From Stercorarius parasiticus (lineage: Eukaryota > Chordata > Aves > Charadriiformes > Stercorariidae): 64,000 nucleotides of DNA. The notes under the pieces are model-generated. The model did not search any database. It saw only the letters and a list, made by a program, of their open reading frames with translations, and was not told where the DNA came from. The position numbers were made by a program, and so were the translations under genes. Within the stretch, counting starts at the first letter, position 1; each line of letters begins with the position of its first letter. Shown piece after piece: positions 1-13,489 of this stretch. Where the stretch lies: positions 686,661 through 750,660 of the forward strand of contig VWZL01001934.1 in the NCBI GenBank assembly GCA_013396915.1, in the 5' to 3' direction.

Positions 1-1485
1 TATGGCTGTAAATAAGCCCGGTAGCATGCAACCCGCATTTGTGTGCGGAGACAAGAACGATGTCAAATATCTCCTCGCTCCAGCCAGAAATCTGGCCAAC
101 ACCATCACAAAGGTGGTTCGGCAGCACAGCCCTCGGCTTCCCCGAGCAAGCCAGAGGCATTAGCAGTGGCGAGGCCCTGCCAAGAAGTGGCCTTTTTGGC
201 CAAGAAGTGGCCTTTTCGACCACCTGCCCCTTGACACCCGCCGCCGTGCGAAGGCAGACCCAGAAGAGCCACCCCCATTTTCCCCACCGGCGTTTCTGTA
301 TTTCCACAAAGCTTCACCTTTCCGCATCTCTGCAGCCCCGACTCTCCTCGGCTCCTCAGAAATCCCCCTCCCCGGCGCAGCGCTCCCGCCACGACCCCCG
401 GGGCCTGGCCCCGACGGGCTGACAGGCNNNNNNNNNNNNNNNNNNNNNNNNNNNNNNNNNNNNNNNNNNNNNNNNNNNNNNNNNNNNNNNNNNNNNNNNN
501 NNNNNNNNNNNNNNNNNNNNNNNNNNNNNNNNNNNNNNNNNNNNNNNNNNNNNNNNNNNNNNNNNNNNNNNNNNNNNNNNNNNNNNNNNNNNNNNNNNNN
601 NNNNNNNNNNNNNNNNNNNNNNNNNNNNNNNNNNNNNNNNNNNNNNNNNNNNNNNNNNNNNNNNNNNNNNNNNNNNNNNNNNNNNNNNNNNNNNNNNNNN
701 NNNNNNNNNNNNNNNNNNNNNNNNNNNNNNNNNNNNNNNNNNNNNNNNNNNNNNNNNNNNNNNNNNNNNNNNNNNNNNNNNNNNNNNNNNNNNNNNNNNN
801 NNNNNNNNNNNNNNNNNNNNNNNNNNNNNNNNNNNNNNNNNNNNNNNNNNNNNNNNNNNNNNNNNNNNNNNNNNNNNNNNNNNNNNNNNNNNNNNNNNNN
901 NNNNNNNNNNNNNNNNNNNNNNNNNNNNNNNNNNNNNNNNNNNNNNNNNNNNNNNNNNNNNNNNNNNNNNNNNNNNNNNNNNNNNNNNNNNNNNNNNNNN
1001 NNNNNNNNNNNNNNNNNNNNNNNNNNNNNNNNNNNNNNNNNNNNNNNNNNNNNNNNNNNNNNNNNNNNNNNNNNNNNNNNNNNNNNNNNNNNNNNNNNNN
1101 NNNNNNNNNNNNNNNNNNNNNNNNNNNNNNNNNNNNNNNNNNNNNNNNNNNNNNNNNNNNNNNNNNNNNNNNNNNNNNNNNNNNNNNNNNNNNNNNNNNN
1201 NNNNNNNNGCCCGCCAGCGCCGCTCGGGCCGCCGCCATCCCGCAGGGCGCCCCCCGGTGGTGCGGCGGCACCACGGCCGGCGGGGAGCGGGGCTGGTTTC
1301 GGCAACCTCGTGGGGCTGGTCCCAGCCTCCTTCCCCAGGGACCATCCCGCCACAGCGACCATCCTTCCCAGGGACCGTCCTGCCTTCCCCCAGCGGCCGT
1401 CCTGCCTTCCCAAGGGAACGACTAGAGACAACGCAAGGGGCTGAGCACCCGCCCCCCGCCTTGCCATAAAATTCACCTCTCACAT
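1..1485. other. GC-rich region around the gap, no gene resolved
   Basis: The sequence on both sides of the gap (about 225-427 and 1209-1470) is rich in C, G and CpG, resembling a CpG island. A short imperfect tandem copy of a unit containing AAGAAGTGGCC lies near 181-217. A degenerate tandem array of CCTTCCC/AGGGACC/GTCCTGCC blocks lies at about 1328-1420. No exon with convincing protein similarity is visible. By human gene order (DVL1 follows MXRA8 on the same strand) this could be near the 5' end of DVL1, but that is inference only. Confidence 0.5.
428..1208. other. Assembly gap (run of N)
   Basis: A continuous run of 781 undetermined bases. Both flanks are strongly GC-rich and CpG-rich, the usual setting for a gap in bird assemblies over a promoter or first exon. 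Any reading frame crossing it is meaningless. Confidence 0.99.
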
Positions 1486-2232
1486 TGTTACGGTTTGAAG
1501 AACCCACAACAATTTATTGTCATTTAGACAATTATTCTGGCACCCGAGGACCTGTTCCCACCCAGGAAGGGGAATGGGGGAAAATACAAGGAAACACGAG
1601 GGTTAAAATGTAAACAGATTTAATAGAATAATACAAAACAATTACATTAATAATACTAAAGAACCAACATTGATCCCAATACCAATACAAAATATGCGAG
1701 GATCACACCCAGCCCATTCCACCAGCAGAAGCCGTGCACTCCCTGCAGGGACAGCCCATGTGAGACACTGCGAGCGCTGCAGCTTTGGGAGGAAGGGAAG
1801 GGCTCAGGGCTTCCGCACCGGGGCAAGGAGTTCTCAGAAGAGAGACCTTACCAAAAAGTAAAATTACTGAAAGAGAAATTAATCCTGTGTCACTCAAACC
1901 AGGACAACTGTCTTTATGTCAACCCATGAGTCCTTCCTCACTTTTGCTCTTCCAGTTCTCTCCACCATTCTCACGCCGGGGAGAGTCACCAAGCGGCTTC
2001 ATGGTCCTGGTTGCCAGCTGTTTAAATTTTAACCCTCAGGTATTGGGATCAATACTGGTTATTTAGTGTTATTAATGTTAATTATCTAGCCTTACTCTAT
2101 TAAATCTGTTTATATTTCAACCCTCAGGTTGTTTTTTCCCCGATTCCCATTCCCGGGTGGGGAGGAGTCATCAGGTGACAGAATAATTGTCAAAATGACA
2201 ATAAATTGTTGTGAGTTCCTCAAACCATAACA
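1486..2232. repeat. Large inverted repeat with LTR-like ends
   Basis: The left arm (about 1486-1682) and right arm (about 2040-2232) are diverged reverse complements of each other along nearly 200 bases. They enclose about 357 bases of unrelated sequence. The outer ends read TGTTACGGTTTGA and, inverted, TCAAACCATAACA, so the unit is bounded by TG and CA. The right arm carries AATAAATTGTTGTGAGTTC close to its end, which resembles the polyadenylation signal and U5 end of an avian endogenous-retrovirus-type LTR. A short internal direct repeat (a TGTTTA block followed by AACCCTCAGG) occurs near 2020-2040 and 2107-2130. Possible explanations are two LTR copies facing opposite ways or a foldback element. 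No clear target-site duplication is seen. Confidence 0.7.
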
Positions 2233-5200
2233 ACAGTTTAATAGCTAGAGCAAAAGCTGCGCACACAAGCAAAGCAAACCAAGGAATTCATTCCCTGCTC
2301 CCCATGGGCACGTGGGTGTTCAGCCATCCCCAGGGAAGCAGGGCTCCATCACACATAACGGTGACTTGGGAAGACAAACGCCATCACTCCCAATGTCCTC
2401 CAGAAGGAAGGGTCCTTCTTCTCCCCAAGCTCTAAACACTGGCATGGAATATCCCTTTGCCCAGTCGGTGTCAGCTGTCCTGGCCGTGTCCCCTCCCAGC
2501 TCCCTGTGCCCCCCAGCCCATCGCTGGGGGGATGGTGTGAGGAGCAGAACAGCCCTTGAGAGCTCAGCAACCACCACAGCCACCAGCCCACTGTCATGCT
2601 ATTCCCATCCCAAACCCAAACCCAGCACTACCTGCCAGCACCAAAGTCAACCCCATCCCAGCCGAAACCACACCAGTGAACATTCCCAAAGGGTTATATA
2701 AACACTATCAGTTCCCTGGCAGCTCTTTCCTTATTTTCTTCCTCTAGGAATTAGTAAACACTTTCCAGGTACAGACCCCCAGGCATTCTACAAAGGTGGG
2801 CAGTATCCGGACTCACGTGACAGCAGGAAAAGGGAGGTACATTACTACACATATAGTAATGCTTTACATTCTAACTCACCAGTCTTTACAAGATGCAAGA
2901 CATATTCTCTCTAATATATTTATATGAGAGACAAGCAGGGCTAACATTACTCAGAGCATTATGAAAGACAGCGAGGGCTAACGTTACAGCATTATAATGG
3001 CAGACAGACTACTGTATTTCAGGTATCTCAAGAATTTGGACACCCCTCCCCCAGCAAACCAGTGCCCTTTGTGTTTCATGAGAACCGAGATGGGTTCTGT
3101 TTAAGCAATGAGCTCATGGATCCTCTGCAGATTGTGAAATTTTCCACAGTGCAGGTGGCTTCTCTGCAGCTTATGCTAATAAGAGAGCAGAGACACATTT
3201 GTGGCTCAGAAGAAATTGCTTTGAATAGCTGCTTCAGTGGGCACAGAGCCCACCGAGGTGCCTGGCATGGAGCAAGCTTTAGACCTATCATCTCTCGGAT
3301 TTCACAGAACAGCAAGAGTCACTGATCAATGCTGCCAGGTGAGAGAGGTACGTTTGGGAGCACGCAGTCCAGAGAAAAATCTTTAGAGGGCCATGTTTTG
3401 CAGGTGATGTATTTGGGAAGAGTTCACCTTTCTTTCTAGAAATCCCCAAAAATGACAGCCAGAAAATGAAGATTTCAGAACAGTGTGCTTGGGTCTCAAG
3501 GAATCTTTTGTTCATTAATAAATACTTCTTCAAGAAAACCCCAAACTAATGACATTCTCTCTTTTCGCCTTCCCAATAAACAGGACATTCACTTCTCAGA
3601 ATATTTAGCTGCTTTCTGTGAAAGGGTAAATCACAGCTCACTGACTGAATTACCTGTGGCACTGGAATGATTTTTCTACCAGCATGAAACAGAGGAGCCA
3701 AGTGTGTTAGAGGCTGCCAAAAGGTCTGTTAACATTATTGCTGTTTATTATTTTCCATTTTCTCAGTTTAATCATTACCAGTTTCCAGATCCCACTAGCA
3801 CACTACCACATACCGCTTCCAGAGCCAAATCCTCCTACACAGAGCCAGATCTGGGTACCTCTCTAGCAATGGCATGGTTAATCCACAACTCAACAAGATT
3901 TAACAATATTGAGAAACCAAAACATCATCAGCTATCTGCTGTCATTTCTGGTACAGCGAAGTAATTACAAACATCACATTCACGGGAGTTCTTCACCTCC
4001 AGTGATTTGCTCATCTGCTGACATTCATACCACCCATCACTGCTAAACTTGAATGCCTGGATGATCATCAAACAAGGTAAAATAAACAGCAAAGCAGAGC
4101 TATGGCCTTAGTCTTCATCATGTAACCAGTGATTTGGTGCTGTTTTAAGTCAAGAATGACCAGCTTAGTACACTTTGAAGAGTACTTTCCAAGAGTGGTA
4201 GCCACTGATGGTTAGTCATTTCTCACGCTTTCAACTTTAGAATTCTGATAGAGTAAGGCATAACGCACTAAAGATTTCTGCAAAACTGTGCATTCAACCT
4301 CCTGTCCCACATGTGTGCGCAGACATGTGCTATGGTTCTGTAAGCACCTGAGAGTACTCTTGGTATGGAAAGTATGCCATGAATCCATTAATTCTACCAC
4401 ACACGAGAATCTCTGAGCGGTAATGGGGAAGGCTTCCTTGGGCAGGACTATAAAATAACTCGAGTACAAGCTACATTTTCTGAGATACTGAGCTTTATGT
4501 AGTTTTTCCAGCATGAAACTCAGGCAAAATATTAACATCCAACCCTTTGGTCTCTTCAGTTCGTACTTAATGACCTCCTGAATTCCTCAGAGACCCAGGT
4601 GGGGTATCCACACAAAGACTAAGCCTGCAAAGAGCTCTGTTCTTGCTCTATTAGCTTTGCTTTCACTTTTGACAACTGAAAAAATAATGAATTGTATAAT
4701 TGTCAGATGACTACCTTGGAAGAGACATGATAAGGCTGGATCTATGACTCACAAAATGCTTTCTGTGTCCCCATAAAGCACAGAAGAGAGGAGATAACCC
4801 ACTTTCATGTTACAGTCAAACCACAAGCCAATCCAACTAAAGAGTGTACACAGGAATACAGAATACACCACCTTAGCAAACCACTGGTCCATCAGGGCTA
4901 ATATCTTGCTTCTCGCAGAGTTCAGGCCTTAACACTTCAGTGGAAAATAAATATAAGGCATAAAATCTCTTGCTATTAGTGCTGTGCTCTCCGTGACAGA
5001 GCAAACAGTCTTGCTGACCCCTGCAGGGAGCAGAGAGTGTCCTGAGGCATAAAAGCCGCTCACCCTTTTCTTCATTTATATAGCGGTGCACTTCATTACC
5101 ACACAGAGAATAAGCAAGCCCTTTTAAAAAGCCATCCTTTGAATTATAGTGGTGGTTGTTGCTTGTCTCAGTGAATTCCAAAAGCTCATCACACTCTGGG

Positions 5201-8200
5201 TGCTTAGCAAATAAGTATTTGTTTAAAGAGATATGACAAAAAGAAAACCAAAGCTCTGAGCACTCTGACACTCACCAAAGCTGTGACTCGGGACCCACTC
5301 TGAGATTCCATGGGTATTTTTTATCCACCTGCAAGAATTTATTTGTAAAAGAACAAAATCATCTTTCACTTGGAGGATTATTTCTTCTCAAGAGTCAGTC
5401 ACTGGCAGTTTTGCCACTCATGTCAATGAAACTAGGTTCGACTATGAGTACTTCCACTTGGATAGACAACCCTGGGAAACGAAGACTTCTGTTTTCATTT
5501 GTTCCAGCAACACAGGAGGATCAAGGTGCTTAGCATCACTGCAAGCTTACCACCATTTCCTGCCAGCTGTCTGTGCCTCTTGCAGGACTGATGGTACCTA
5601 CAAGGAGGCCAGTAGCACAGATGTATTAGAAATTAAAGAGATGACACTTATTAGCCAGGGAAGATTCCTTCCAGATTGGAATCATGGTAGTGACCTAGAA
5701 ACACAAAATTTATGTTGCCAAAGTATTGAGTTGCATCAGTAGGACTAATCTTTATACTCCTTTGCTTAAGTATTTTCTCCAAAATCATCACTGTTCAAAA
5801 ACAAAAGGAGAAATGGGTTTTGGACTTTTATCATTGAAGGGATGTATCAGAAGCTGGTGTCTAAATGAACTACATAGGAATTGTCAGCCAATTGTCTTCC
5901 TCTTCCGAGATCCTAAATTTCCCCATACTGAGCACTATGTGCAGACTTTCAGCACATTCAAAAAGGCAAGTTATGCAGCTACTCTTCATCTCCATCTCAT
6001 TCTACTGATTCACACAGGCAAGATTAGCATCAAATGCAGAATAAGAACTAAGCATGGAAACGATCCCAAAAGAGAAAGAGAAGCAGAAAGATTATCACTG
6101 CAACCACACAGTTTGGATGTGCTTAAAATTAAGACACTGTAGGCTGGCTCCCAAGCTGGTACATGTCAGCAGGATGCAACCCAAATCATTTTACACTGCT
6201 CATGGATCTGGTCTAAAAGAGCTGCAAGTTGTTTTTCCTTTTATTCTTCCTCTCCGTGCAGTGCAGCGGACCTTGGGCACAGTCAGGTCATGGCAGAACT
6301 CAGTCCTGATAGTTTACAAGAATATAAAGACATCAAACACTAGAGGGAGGCAAAAGACCTGCAGTCCAGCAATCCACTCCCCAGCCCCCTCCCCAGGGCT
6401 TCCATTGCCACTGGATTCAAATACAAATAACAGAGGGGATTTTCAGTGACATTTCTAAAAACCCTCTTAAACTGAGGAATGTGTGTACTGGAGGGATATT
6501 GCCCTACAGGTCTGTAGGAACGAGGCACTGTATATGAGAAGAATAGAGGACAACATTCATCTTGGCGCTCCACAGGGACTGCTAAAAAGATGTGAGAAAA
6601 ATGTAACGGAAAACATTAGCCAACGTTGTTAGCAGATGCACATAACTTTTGGGATTCATTGGAATGAAGAGTATCTCCTCCAATTTCAGTCTCTTTTTCA
6701 TCTAACTTGAGTCTATTGATAACTGTTCAGTTATTGCTACCGAAAGCCTGATGCATCTCAGTTCTGTTACAGTGTGATCCTGTAGTGCTGGAAGAATTAC
6801 CAGATGGAACAAACTATTTTCCTGCCCTTTCCAAGACTCCCAGCAAACCTCAAGTATAAATCAGATACTCATACAGAATGGCAGCAGCCTCCCTACCCCT
6901 CCTGCAGAAAAGCTGCTAACTGCTGTCTTGGAACTCAACGGTACTTTAACGCAACCATCAAAACAGTGGAGATGAGTCTGAAAAGATGTGAAACGTTATT
7001 GCAAAAGGCAACAGGTTGAGCACTTCAAATCACTGGGTGACATCAAGCACCTCATGTGTTTGCTGTAGATGGGTCTTCAGAGGGAAATTTTCATGAGACA
7101 CTGGTGTCTGGGCAAAAAGCGCTGGCTGTGAAGGGAAGAAGTGATGCTTTCCAGGCAAGACCTCCCTTGCTGCTGAATCACATACACAAAACACTGTGGG
7201 CTAGAACACCAGTGCTCTAGCTATGAAAACTCAGCACTCCCACACTTTTTCTGGAGTCGTTTTGGTGCCAATCATGGAGAACCAGTCACTATTGCACACA
7301 TACACTTTTGGCAGTCTCGAGCATTTTCAAACACTTTCACACGATGCACACCTCATCAATGAGTTTAATGGATCGGTCCCAGCTCCTACTCATCATGACT
7401 CAATCTGTTTTCTTGCTCAGCCACTTTCTGATTCTCCTACCTCCTCTTAGCATCTGCAGCACTTTTTAAAAAGGGGAGAGCCACGCTTGAAAAATTTCCC
7501 TGCAGCAATTGTCTTCAGAGCACCTGATCTGCAGAGGGCCACATACATGTTTAAAAACTTGACCTCTAGGAGGAGGTTTTTTGCTTTGGAACATCTATTC
7601 GGATCTTTATCCTACTTCTCTCAGGTCCACAGTGTTTCTTCTTCCCCTCAGAAATTTGTTCTGTCAGTGACTAGCAACTCCCTCTCCACTGGCAAGACTC
7701 TCCTCAGACTGGGAGGCAGAAGGGAAGTGGGGACAATCTGGACTTCATTTCAGACAAGTTGAAGACAATGCAAATATTTAATTTCAGTGGTCTGCAAAGC
7801 AGGCTCTGGTTGCTAAATTAGCTTTTCCTTGTCCCCAGCTGCTTTCCTGGAAAATCGGACCCATTGCCCATAGAGACAGAGAAAAGCAGCAAGATGCCCC
7901 AGCAACAAATAACCAGCTCTGCCAGCAGAGACCCAGGGCACCAGCAGAAAGAAACAGGCTTAAAGCATTAATGACACCCAGCCCTAGGTAAGGCTATGCA
8001 GTAAGACCTTACTCTTCAAGATAATTGCATGATTGGAGCTGCTTTTTTTGCAGGCTCCCCCATGTTTGAAGCCCTCAGAAAAACTCCACTCAAGATCCAT
8101 GTTCCCCCAACGAAGAACAAATACAGAAATCCAATCCAACATGTGTCACCTCAGTCCAGCAAAATGGTGGCGTCTCTGCCTCCCAGCACCAAGAGTATAA

Positions 8201-8260
8201 TTTGAAGGCTGCCTTTTTTTTTTTTTATGGTATAATGCTCTAGTTTGCCTGTGGCACTTT

Positions 8261-8280
8261 GGGGGGGGCGGGGCGGGGGG
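8261..8280 (+). other. G-rich tract, potential G-quadruplex
   Basis: Eight G, then C, four G, C and six G in 20 bases. There are enough G-runs for an intramolecular G-quadruplex on the plus strand. It follows a poly-T run at about 8214-8226. No gene is attached to it. Confidence 0.5.
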
Positions 8281-11200
8281 AGAAAAAGTAAGTTTAAATC
8301 TTAGAAAAATGCTGTTGAGTCAGATGTTCCCAGTGGGACTGGCACCAGCTTCCGGATGATCTCACTTTGTCCAAAGTATCTTTTTTTCAGCAGTTCTCAT
8401 TTGGCTTCTCCTCACCATGAAGAATCTCACTTACAGGTTATAGCATCGACTGACCAGTAAAGTCCCACAACAGTACCAGAAAGGTACTTTGGATGAGATC
8501 TTTGTTGTACATGGTCCCTGGCTTCACCTGCTCAAGAACCCAACACTCATTCTCAGCAACAGCAGAGCCCAATGAGAAGGAACTACTCCCCATCCATTTC
8601 TCACTGTCTTCATCTCCCACCCCTTCTAACCTGTTTGGGTTTGGCTTTTCTCCCCCTGGTTATCTGAGAAGGCACAAGCAGCCATCACAGGACGTCTCAC
8701 CCCAGGGAAAAGGTGCTATGAAATGGCAGAAGACCGGCTGTAGTACAATTTCCAACCAGGTAAGAGAGAAGGTAATACTTTCACCAGAACTAGACGAGCT
8801 GGTCAATAATCTTAGTTTGCTAAATGCACTTCTTTGCCACTTTTTAGTTTCATATCCTGCTTTGATCCTTCAAATTGTTGCACCTGCACCCTGCACTGTC
8901 CATCCAAGCAGCAATACAAGCTGTTTCCATCAGTGTCCCTGGAAGAACTCTGCCACGCCAGCTGCGATACTACTCAGTGGGTGGAAGCCCTCCAAGAGCA
9001 GAATGTGCAGCAGGAACTTTGCAAGGTGTTAGTTCTGCAAGGAAAAGAGGAATTTGGGCTGGGAGCAAAGTATAAAATGGTGCAGTTAACTATTCCAGCA
9101 GGATATGTTATCTTCCCTTCTGGACCTGCAGAATTATGAACTATGAAGGAGCTGCCAGCCTTCATCTCTGATAGACGGTTTCAACTCCCATCTACAGCCA
9201 CAGTTCTGTTCATTATACAACACTTTTGGAGAGCTAAAATTTGTCTGTGGCCCCCATGACCAAGTCAAGTGATGATATCCCATGTGGAAACCATATTGAA
9301 ATCACTGGAATAACTTATTGCATCCAATCTGCACTTTGTCAAGCACTTTAGGATGCTCTGAGATGAAACACACTGCACAGCCATTGGGAAGAATTAGCTA
9401 ATGTTGGCTAATAGCTTAGATAGCATCTCCAAAGAGCAAGAAATAAAATCAACCTTAACTTGAAACTCCATTATATTCTCCTTTATTTCTTAAATGTTAG
9501 GAGAGTTACACAACAATGATAAATGGTAAAAGTTAGAGTAACAATAATAATGGAAATTAATTCTGTTACAACAAAGAAAAGAACCCAAGCTTTATGGAAC
9601 AAGTCTGGAGAGGAAGCAGAGTGTGCACAGAGCTGAAAAGAGGGGGCTCTAGTTCTAGTCTCAGTTTTAACCCCTTTTAAGGTCACTGCCATACACCCAT
9701 TCCCTGTTCCACAACAACAAGGGCTTACATTCCATACATTACCCTAAAAAAGACTTTCATTTCTCTGCCCTCATTGAGCTAGAATACTCACTGAGAAATA
9801 ATTGGTATAAAAATATTAGGGGTTATTATTATGTTAAGTAATTGAACATAAAATGCATGTCTTGGGAAACCAAGGAGACAGGCAAAGCCTGTCAAAAGCC
9901 TGCAAAGTGACAGGTAAAGAAGTCTATCAAGGTGCAGCGTTCCATTAGTACGGCGAGAACACTACTTCAAATAACTCGGGCAAAGCACGTTTACCAAAGT
10001 GCTACACACATTAAAAAATTGTTTCTCCACAACAGGCAAGTTACTGTCCCATATTAGTGAAAGAAAGGCTGAGATGAGTGAGAGAGAGAGAAAACCAACC
10101 TGCCTAGAGTTGCAGTGAGTCGATGGCAGCGTGGGAACAGAAAGCAGTGGTCCTGCCCCTGGCCTAGTGGTTAATTCCAAGTCGAGCCTTCTGATTTTCA
10201 CGTGCAAGATCAGCTACATTGACTTCATGCCAATGCCAAAGACTGACAGAATACAAAGCCCATATGTAAAGGACCTAAATGGCTTCTCACCAGTATTTAA
10301 GGGCAAGTAGCCTTTGATAATCGCTCTACATTAAGAAACAAACAAACAAAACTCTTCAGTTTAATGTTCGGTTATTCTTTCTCTCTTTTTTCAAGAGTTT
10401 GAAAACACAACTGGGTATCCAACAGTCTTGCCTGGATCTCTCTCAGCCAGAATTTTAACATACTAAATTACACACTGGACGGGGCAGGCTGCTTTTGAAA
10501 ACCACTGTTCTGATCATCAGTCCAATCACATAACACATGCCTCTCCTGAAGAAAAAAGGGCCATAATCTCGACTTGGACTCCCACCTTGATCAGTCTAGG
10601 GTTATACTGGTGTGTCTGACCACTACCAAATCCAAACCGCTGATCAAAGCAAGGATGAGGAACTCATAAAGCTCTTCCTAGTGCTTGTTTCAGAGAACAT
10701 ATTAAATTTTTTTCCCTTAAGCTATTTTGCAGCCTAGAAGTTAAATAAAATATTTAAATGCCTCTGGAGTTTATGAGTAACCCCACTTTGAGCTGGTGTC
10801 TATATTAGCTGTGCTAAGCAATTTGAACTGGCAAGTAAAGATCTCCAACCTTTGACTCACAGACATGAAAGGGAGGGAGAAAGACATTAATGACAATTAC
10901 TTGAGACTGTGCCACCCTGATGGAATAACCAGCGCAGCATTATGCACCTGCAGGAATGCGGCTTGGGTTTCAATCAGGTCCAGCCAAAGGCAGGCTAAGA
11001 ACGGCTGTCTGCTCTGGGAGAAGGGCAGGCAAATAGGGACCTGGGCCCAAGCCCAGACCCTTCTCTCCACTAGTCATGGGTCTGCCCAATCCCAGCACTT
11101 TTGTAGGGGTGAATCTTAAGTGAAGATAAAGGCAAGTTAATCACAAATCACAAAAACTGTCCAGAGAGCAGTGGAAGGGCTAAGCAAACTATAAGAAAAG

Positions 11201-12854
11201 GATCTGCCCAGCTGTAGCTTAGGAAGGCTCGTCTCCACCTCTACTGTTATATTCTATTATTAATATTTTTAATATTTGAAGGCATTAAAAATAAGGGTGC
11301 CCAATACATTTAACATAGTCCTCATTAACAGAGAGAAGTATCAATACCTATAAATATTGACATGGTCCATTTTCCACTCCCATAAGAAGTGTACATCAAA
11401 GTACTGACGCCCTACCTTCTGAGGAGACAGTTCCTTCTGGTACGTAGGAGGCCTTACCCACCACACTGTTGGTAGGTGGGTAGGGGTGGAAAGAAAGGGG
11501 CAGGAATGGCACTTGACATTGATTCCTACACTAGGGAGGCCCATAGCGTTGGATAGCTCTCAAAACAGCACTGGACCCTTACAGTACACATGTTCCTGTA
11601 GTGGGGAGCTTCACCCAGCCATGACAACATCTCTTTCTGGTTTGACCAAACTTGTGCCCTATTAGATGGCACCGACATGACCCCAGATAAGTGGCGAGGG
11701 TGGCTAAAACAACAGCCAAGACACATACCATACTAGGCAGCAGGTCACATTCCCAATTGTTTAGCTGGTAGACTGAGATGCTTTCCTTGGATCACAGCTA
11801 CTTCATCACTTGCAAAGACCTCAGAATTCTCCATCCCCAGGAAAAAATCCAGTTGCAAGCAGAGCACTACTTCAAGACTGAAACCACACCATCACCCTCA
11901 CATTCTCCCTCACAGCAGCTTCACACAAGCTCCTCTTCACACTTCCACCATCCACAACACCCTGGAGCCCCTACCCCAGTTCCATTCAGTCACCAAGCCC
12001 ATCTGCAATCCCTCCCTCTGCCATTCTCCTCAGACCACCAAAGAGTAGGCTGGCAATCCTTGGCCACCTTCACCCTTACACAACAAGAACACAAGCCACT
12101 GTCATCATGCTCACAACAGTAGGAAAGACTTTTTCTTCTGTGCTCCAAGGACCGCAGGCGTGCCTGGTTTGGGAATGGTGCCACAGAATATCCCAAGTAG
12201 TCAGAGGAGCTATGTAGAACTGTTAATATTCTCCAGCTTTCCTGATGCTTTAACTTTCTTGGATTACAACGCTGAATTGCTGGCTTTCAATTTTTGGACA
12301 TCCCCATCTGACACACTGTTGATAGGTAGAACTCCCTACAGCCCCACTATCGCAGGTATCTGCTCCCCCAGGCTATGCCAAAATCGACAAGAATGGACTC
12401 ATCTCCCTCCTCAACTCCCCCTCTGAGATCCTGGCCCATGAAAATTCCTGACAGGCTATTCAGTGGAGTGTGTTGTTACTCTTGTTCCTCACGGTCTGCT
12501 CATGAGAAGCTATTCCTTTTAACAATCTCTCTACCTGTGCTGTAATCATACCTCTGTTTTGATGTGCACACAAGCTCTGTGTGGCCTGGTTCCACCCAAG
12601 GACTGCAGGAAAATCACATTCCAGATTCCACAAAGGAGTTTAGCCCTTTCCATAATATTTCTGGTTCTGATCTAACTGAGACTGGTATTACAGCACTGTA
12701 ACTCCATCAACTTCAGCTGAAAGTGTCTGCTCATGCCAAATTTGATTTGGTCTGCACTGAAACAAAAACAAATCAACAAACAAGCTCAGAGCGAGAAATA
12801 GAGTCAGGCTTCCAGAGCTCTTTGGAGCTGATCCCAACCCTACCCTTGGTCATT

Positions 12855-12980
12855 TGTGTGCCTCCCTTTTCCCTGTAAAATGAGGATATTGACATTTCCC
12901 CATTCATAAAATGAGGTATTTACATCGTCATTTGTGAAGGGGTGTACTCTTTGTACTTCCCCTGGAATATGTAAAGTGCT
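12855..12980 (+). repeat. MIR-like SINE relic
   Basis: The stretch shows the MIR order of landmarks: a GTGCCTC/TTTCCCTGTAAAATGAGGATA block, a repeated AAAATGAGGTA block, then ATGTAAAGTGCTATG, which corresponds to the MIR 3' GTAAAGCGCT landmark. It is heavily diverged, as expected for an ancient element. Recognition is by eye and alignment to a repeat library would decide it. Confidence 0.4.
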
Positions 12981-13120
12981 ATGTCACAGTGCTGCTCCTC
13001 CTGATTTATGCCAGACTATTCAAGATCACAATCAGGCTTTGCTATTATTTTTTCTGATGAATACACTACATGGAAAAATGCCTGATATAATGATGGCTCA
13101 AGATTAGTGATGCAGGTTGG

Positions 13121-13126
13121 TTTATT
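13121..13126 (-). terminator. MXRA8: Candidate MXRA8 polyadenylation signal
   Basis: A minus-strand AATAAA lies about 340 bases beyond the MXRA8 stop codon. It is the first canonical signal after the stop that I see, giving a proposed 3' UTR of roughly 13105-13463. A longer UTR using a later signal is possible. Confidence 0.45.
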
Positions 13127-13463
13127 TAAAGCAGTAACATCAAAGCAAAAGGCCTGCTGATTCAGCTCATAAAAATCATTGATGCATAAAACCAACAATA
13201 ATATCAAGAAAGAAAAGGGGAATGGAGGACTGGGAGAACAGAAGAAGAAAAGGTAACCCAAACCCACCATAAGTGAACACAAGACAGATGGTCTAACTCT
13301 TTCAAGAAGCACTTGCAAATACCCTTGTGCTTACTGGGGAGAAAGTCTACGTGAAAAAAATCTATGGTAACTGGAGGGACATGATATTAAGAAAAGGCAT
13401 CTCTCTTCCATTTATCTATCTTTGATTGAAGCTTCTGGTCCAGCCAGCAGCTTGGGAACGTCT

Positions 13464-13489
13464 TCATTTACAATATTCCTTCCTGAAAT
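13464..13489 (-). CDS. MXRA8: MXRA8 exon 10, C terminus and stop
   Basis: The acceptor is TGCTTTCAG; the exon completes an Asp codon and reads FRKEYCK then TGA at 13464-13466. The human protein ends in the very similar FRKENCK, which fixes the end of the gene. Confidence 0.93.

Larger units (their letters stand above)
2233..13120. other. Intergenic region downstream of MXRA8, no gene recognised
   Basis: About 10.9 kb with only scattered short open frames that lack splice-consistent extensions or family motifs. It contains a poly-T run with a G-rich tract at 8212-8280 and a MIR-like SINE relic near 12855-12980. The sequence otherwise looks like ordinary AT-rich unique DNA. Confidence 0.55.

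Noticed and set aside
105..1507. Three long minus-strand frames of 383-438 codons at the start of the window.
   Set aside because: They are open only because they cross 781 undetermined bases; the real flanks are GC-rich low-complexity translations.
4873..5271. 132-codon minus-strand frame rich in Cys and Glu.
   Set aside because: No motif or neighbouring exon; treated as chance.
8493..9032. 179-codon plus-strand frame downstream of MXRA8.
   Set aside because: Serine/proline-rich composition without motifs; overlapping frames on both strands are equally open.
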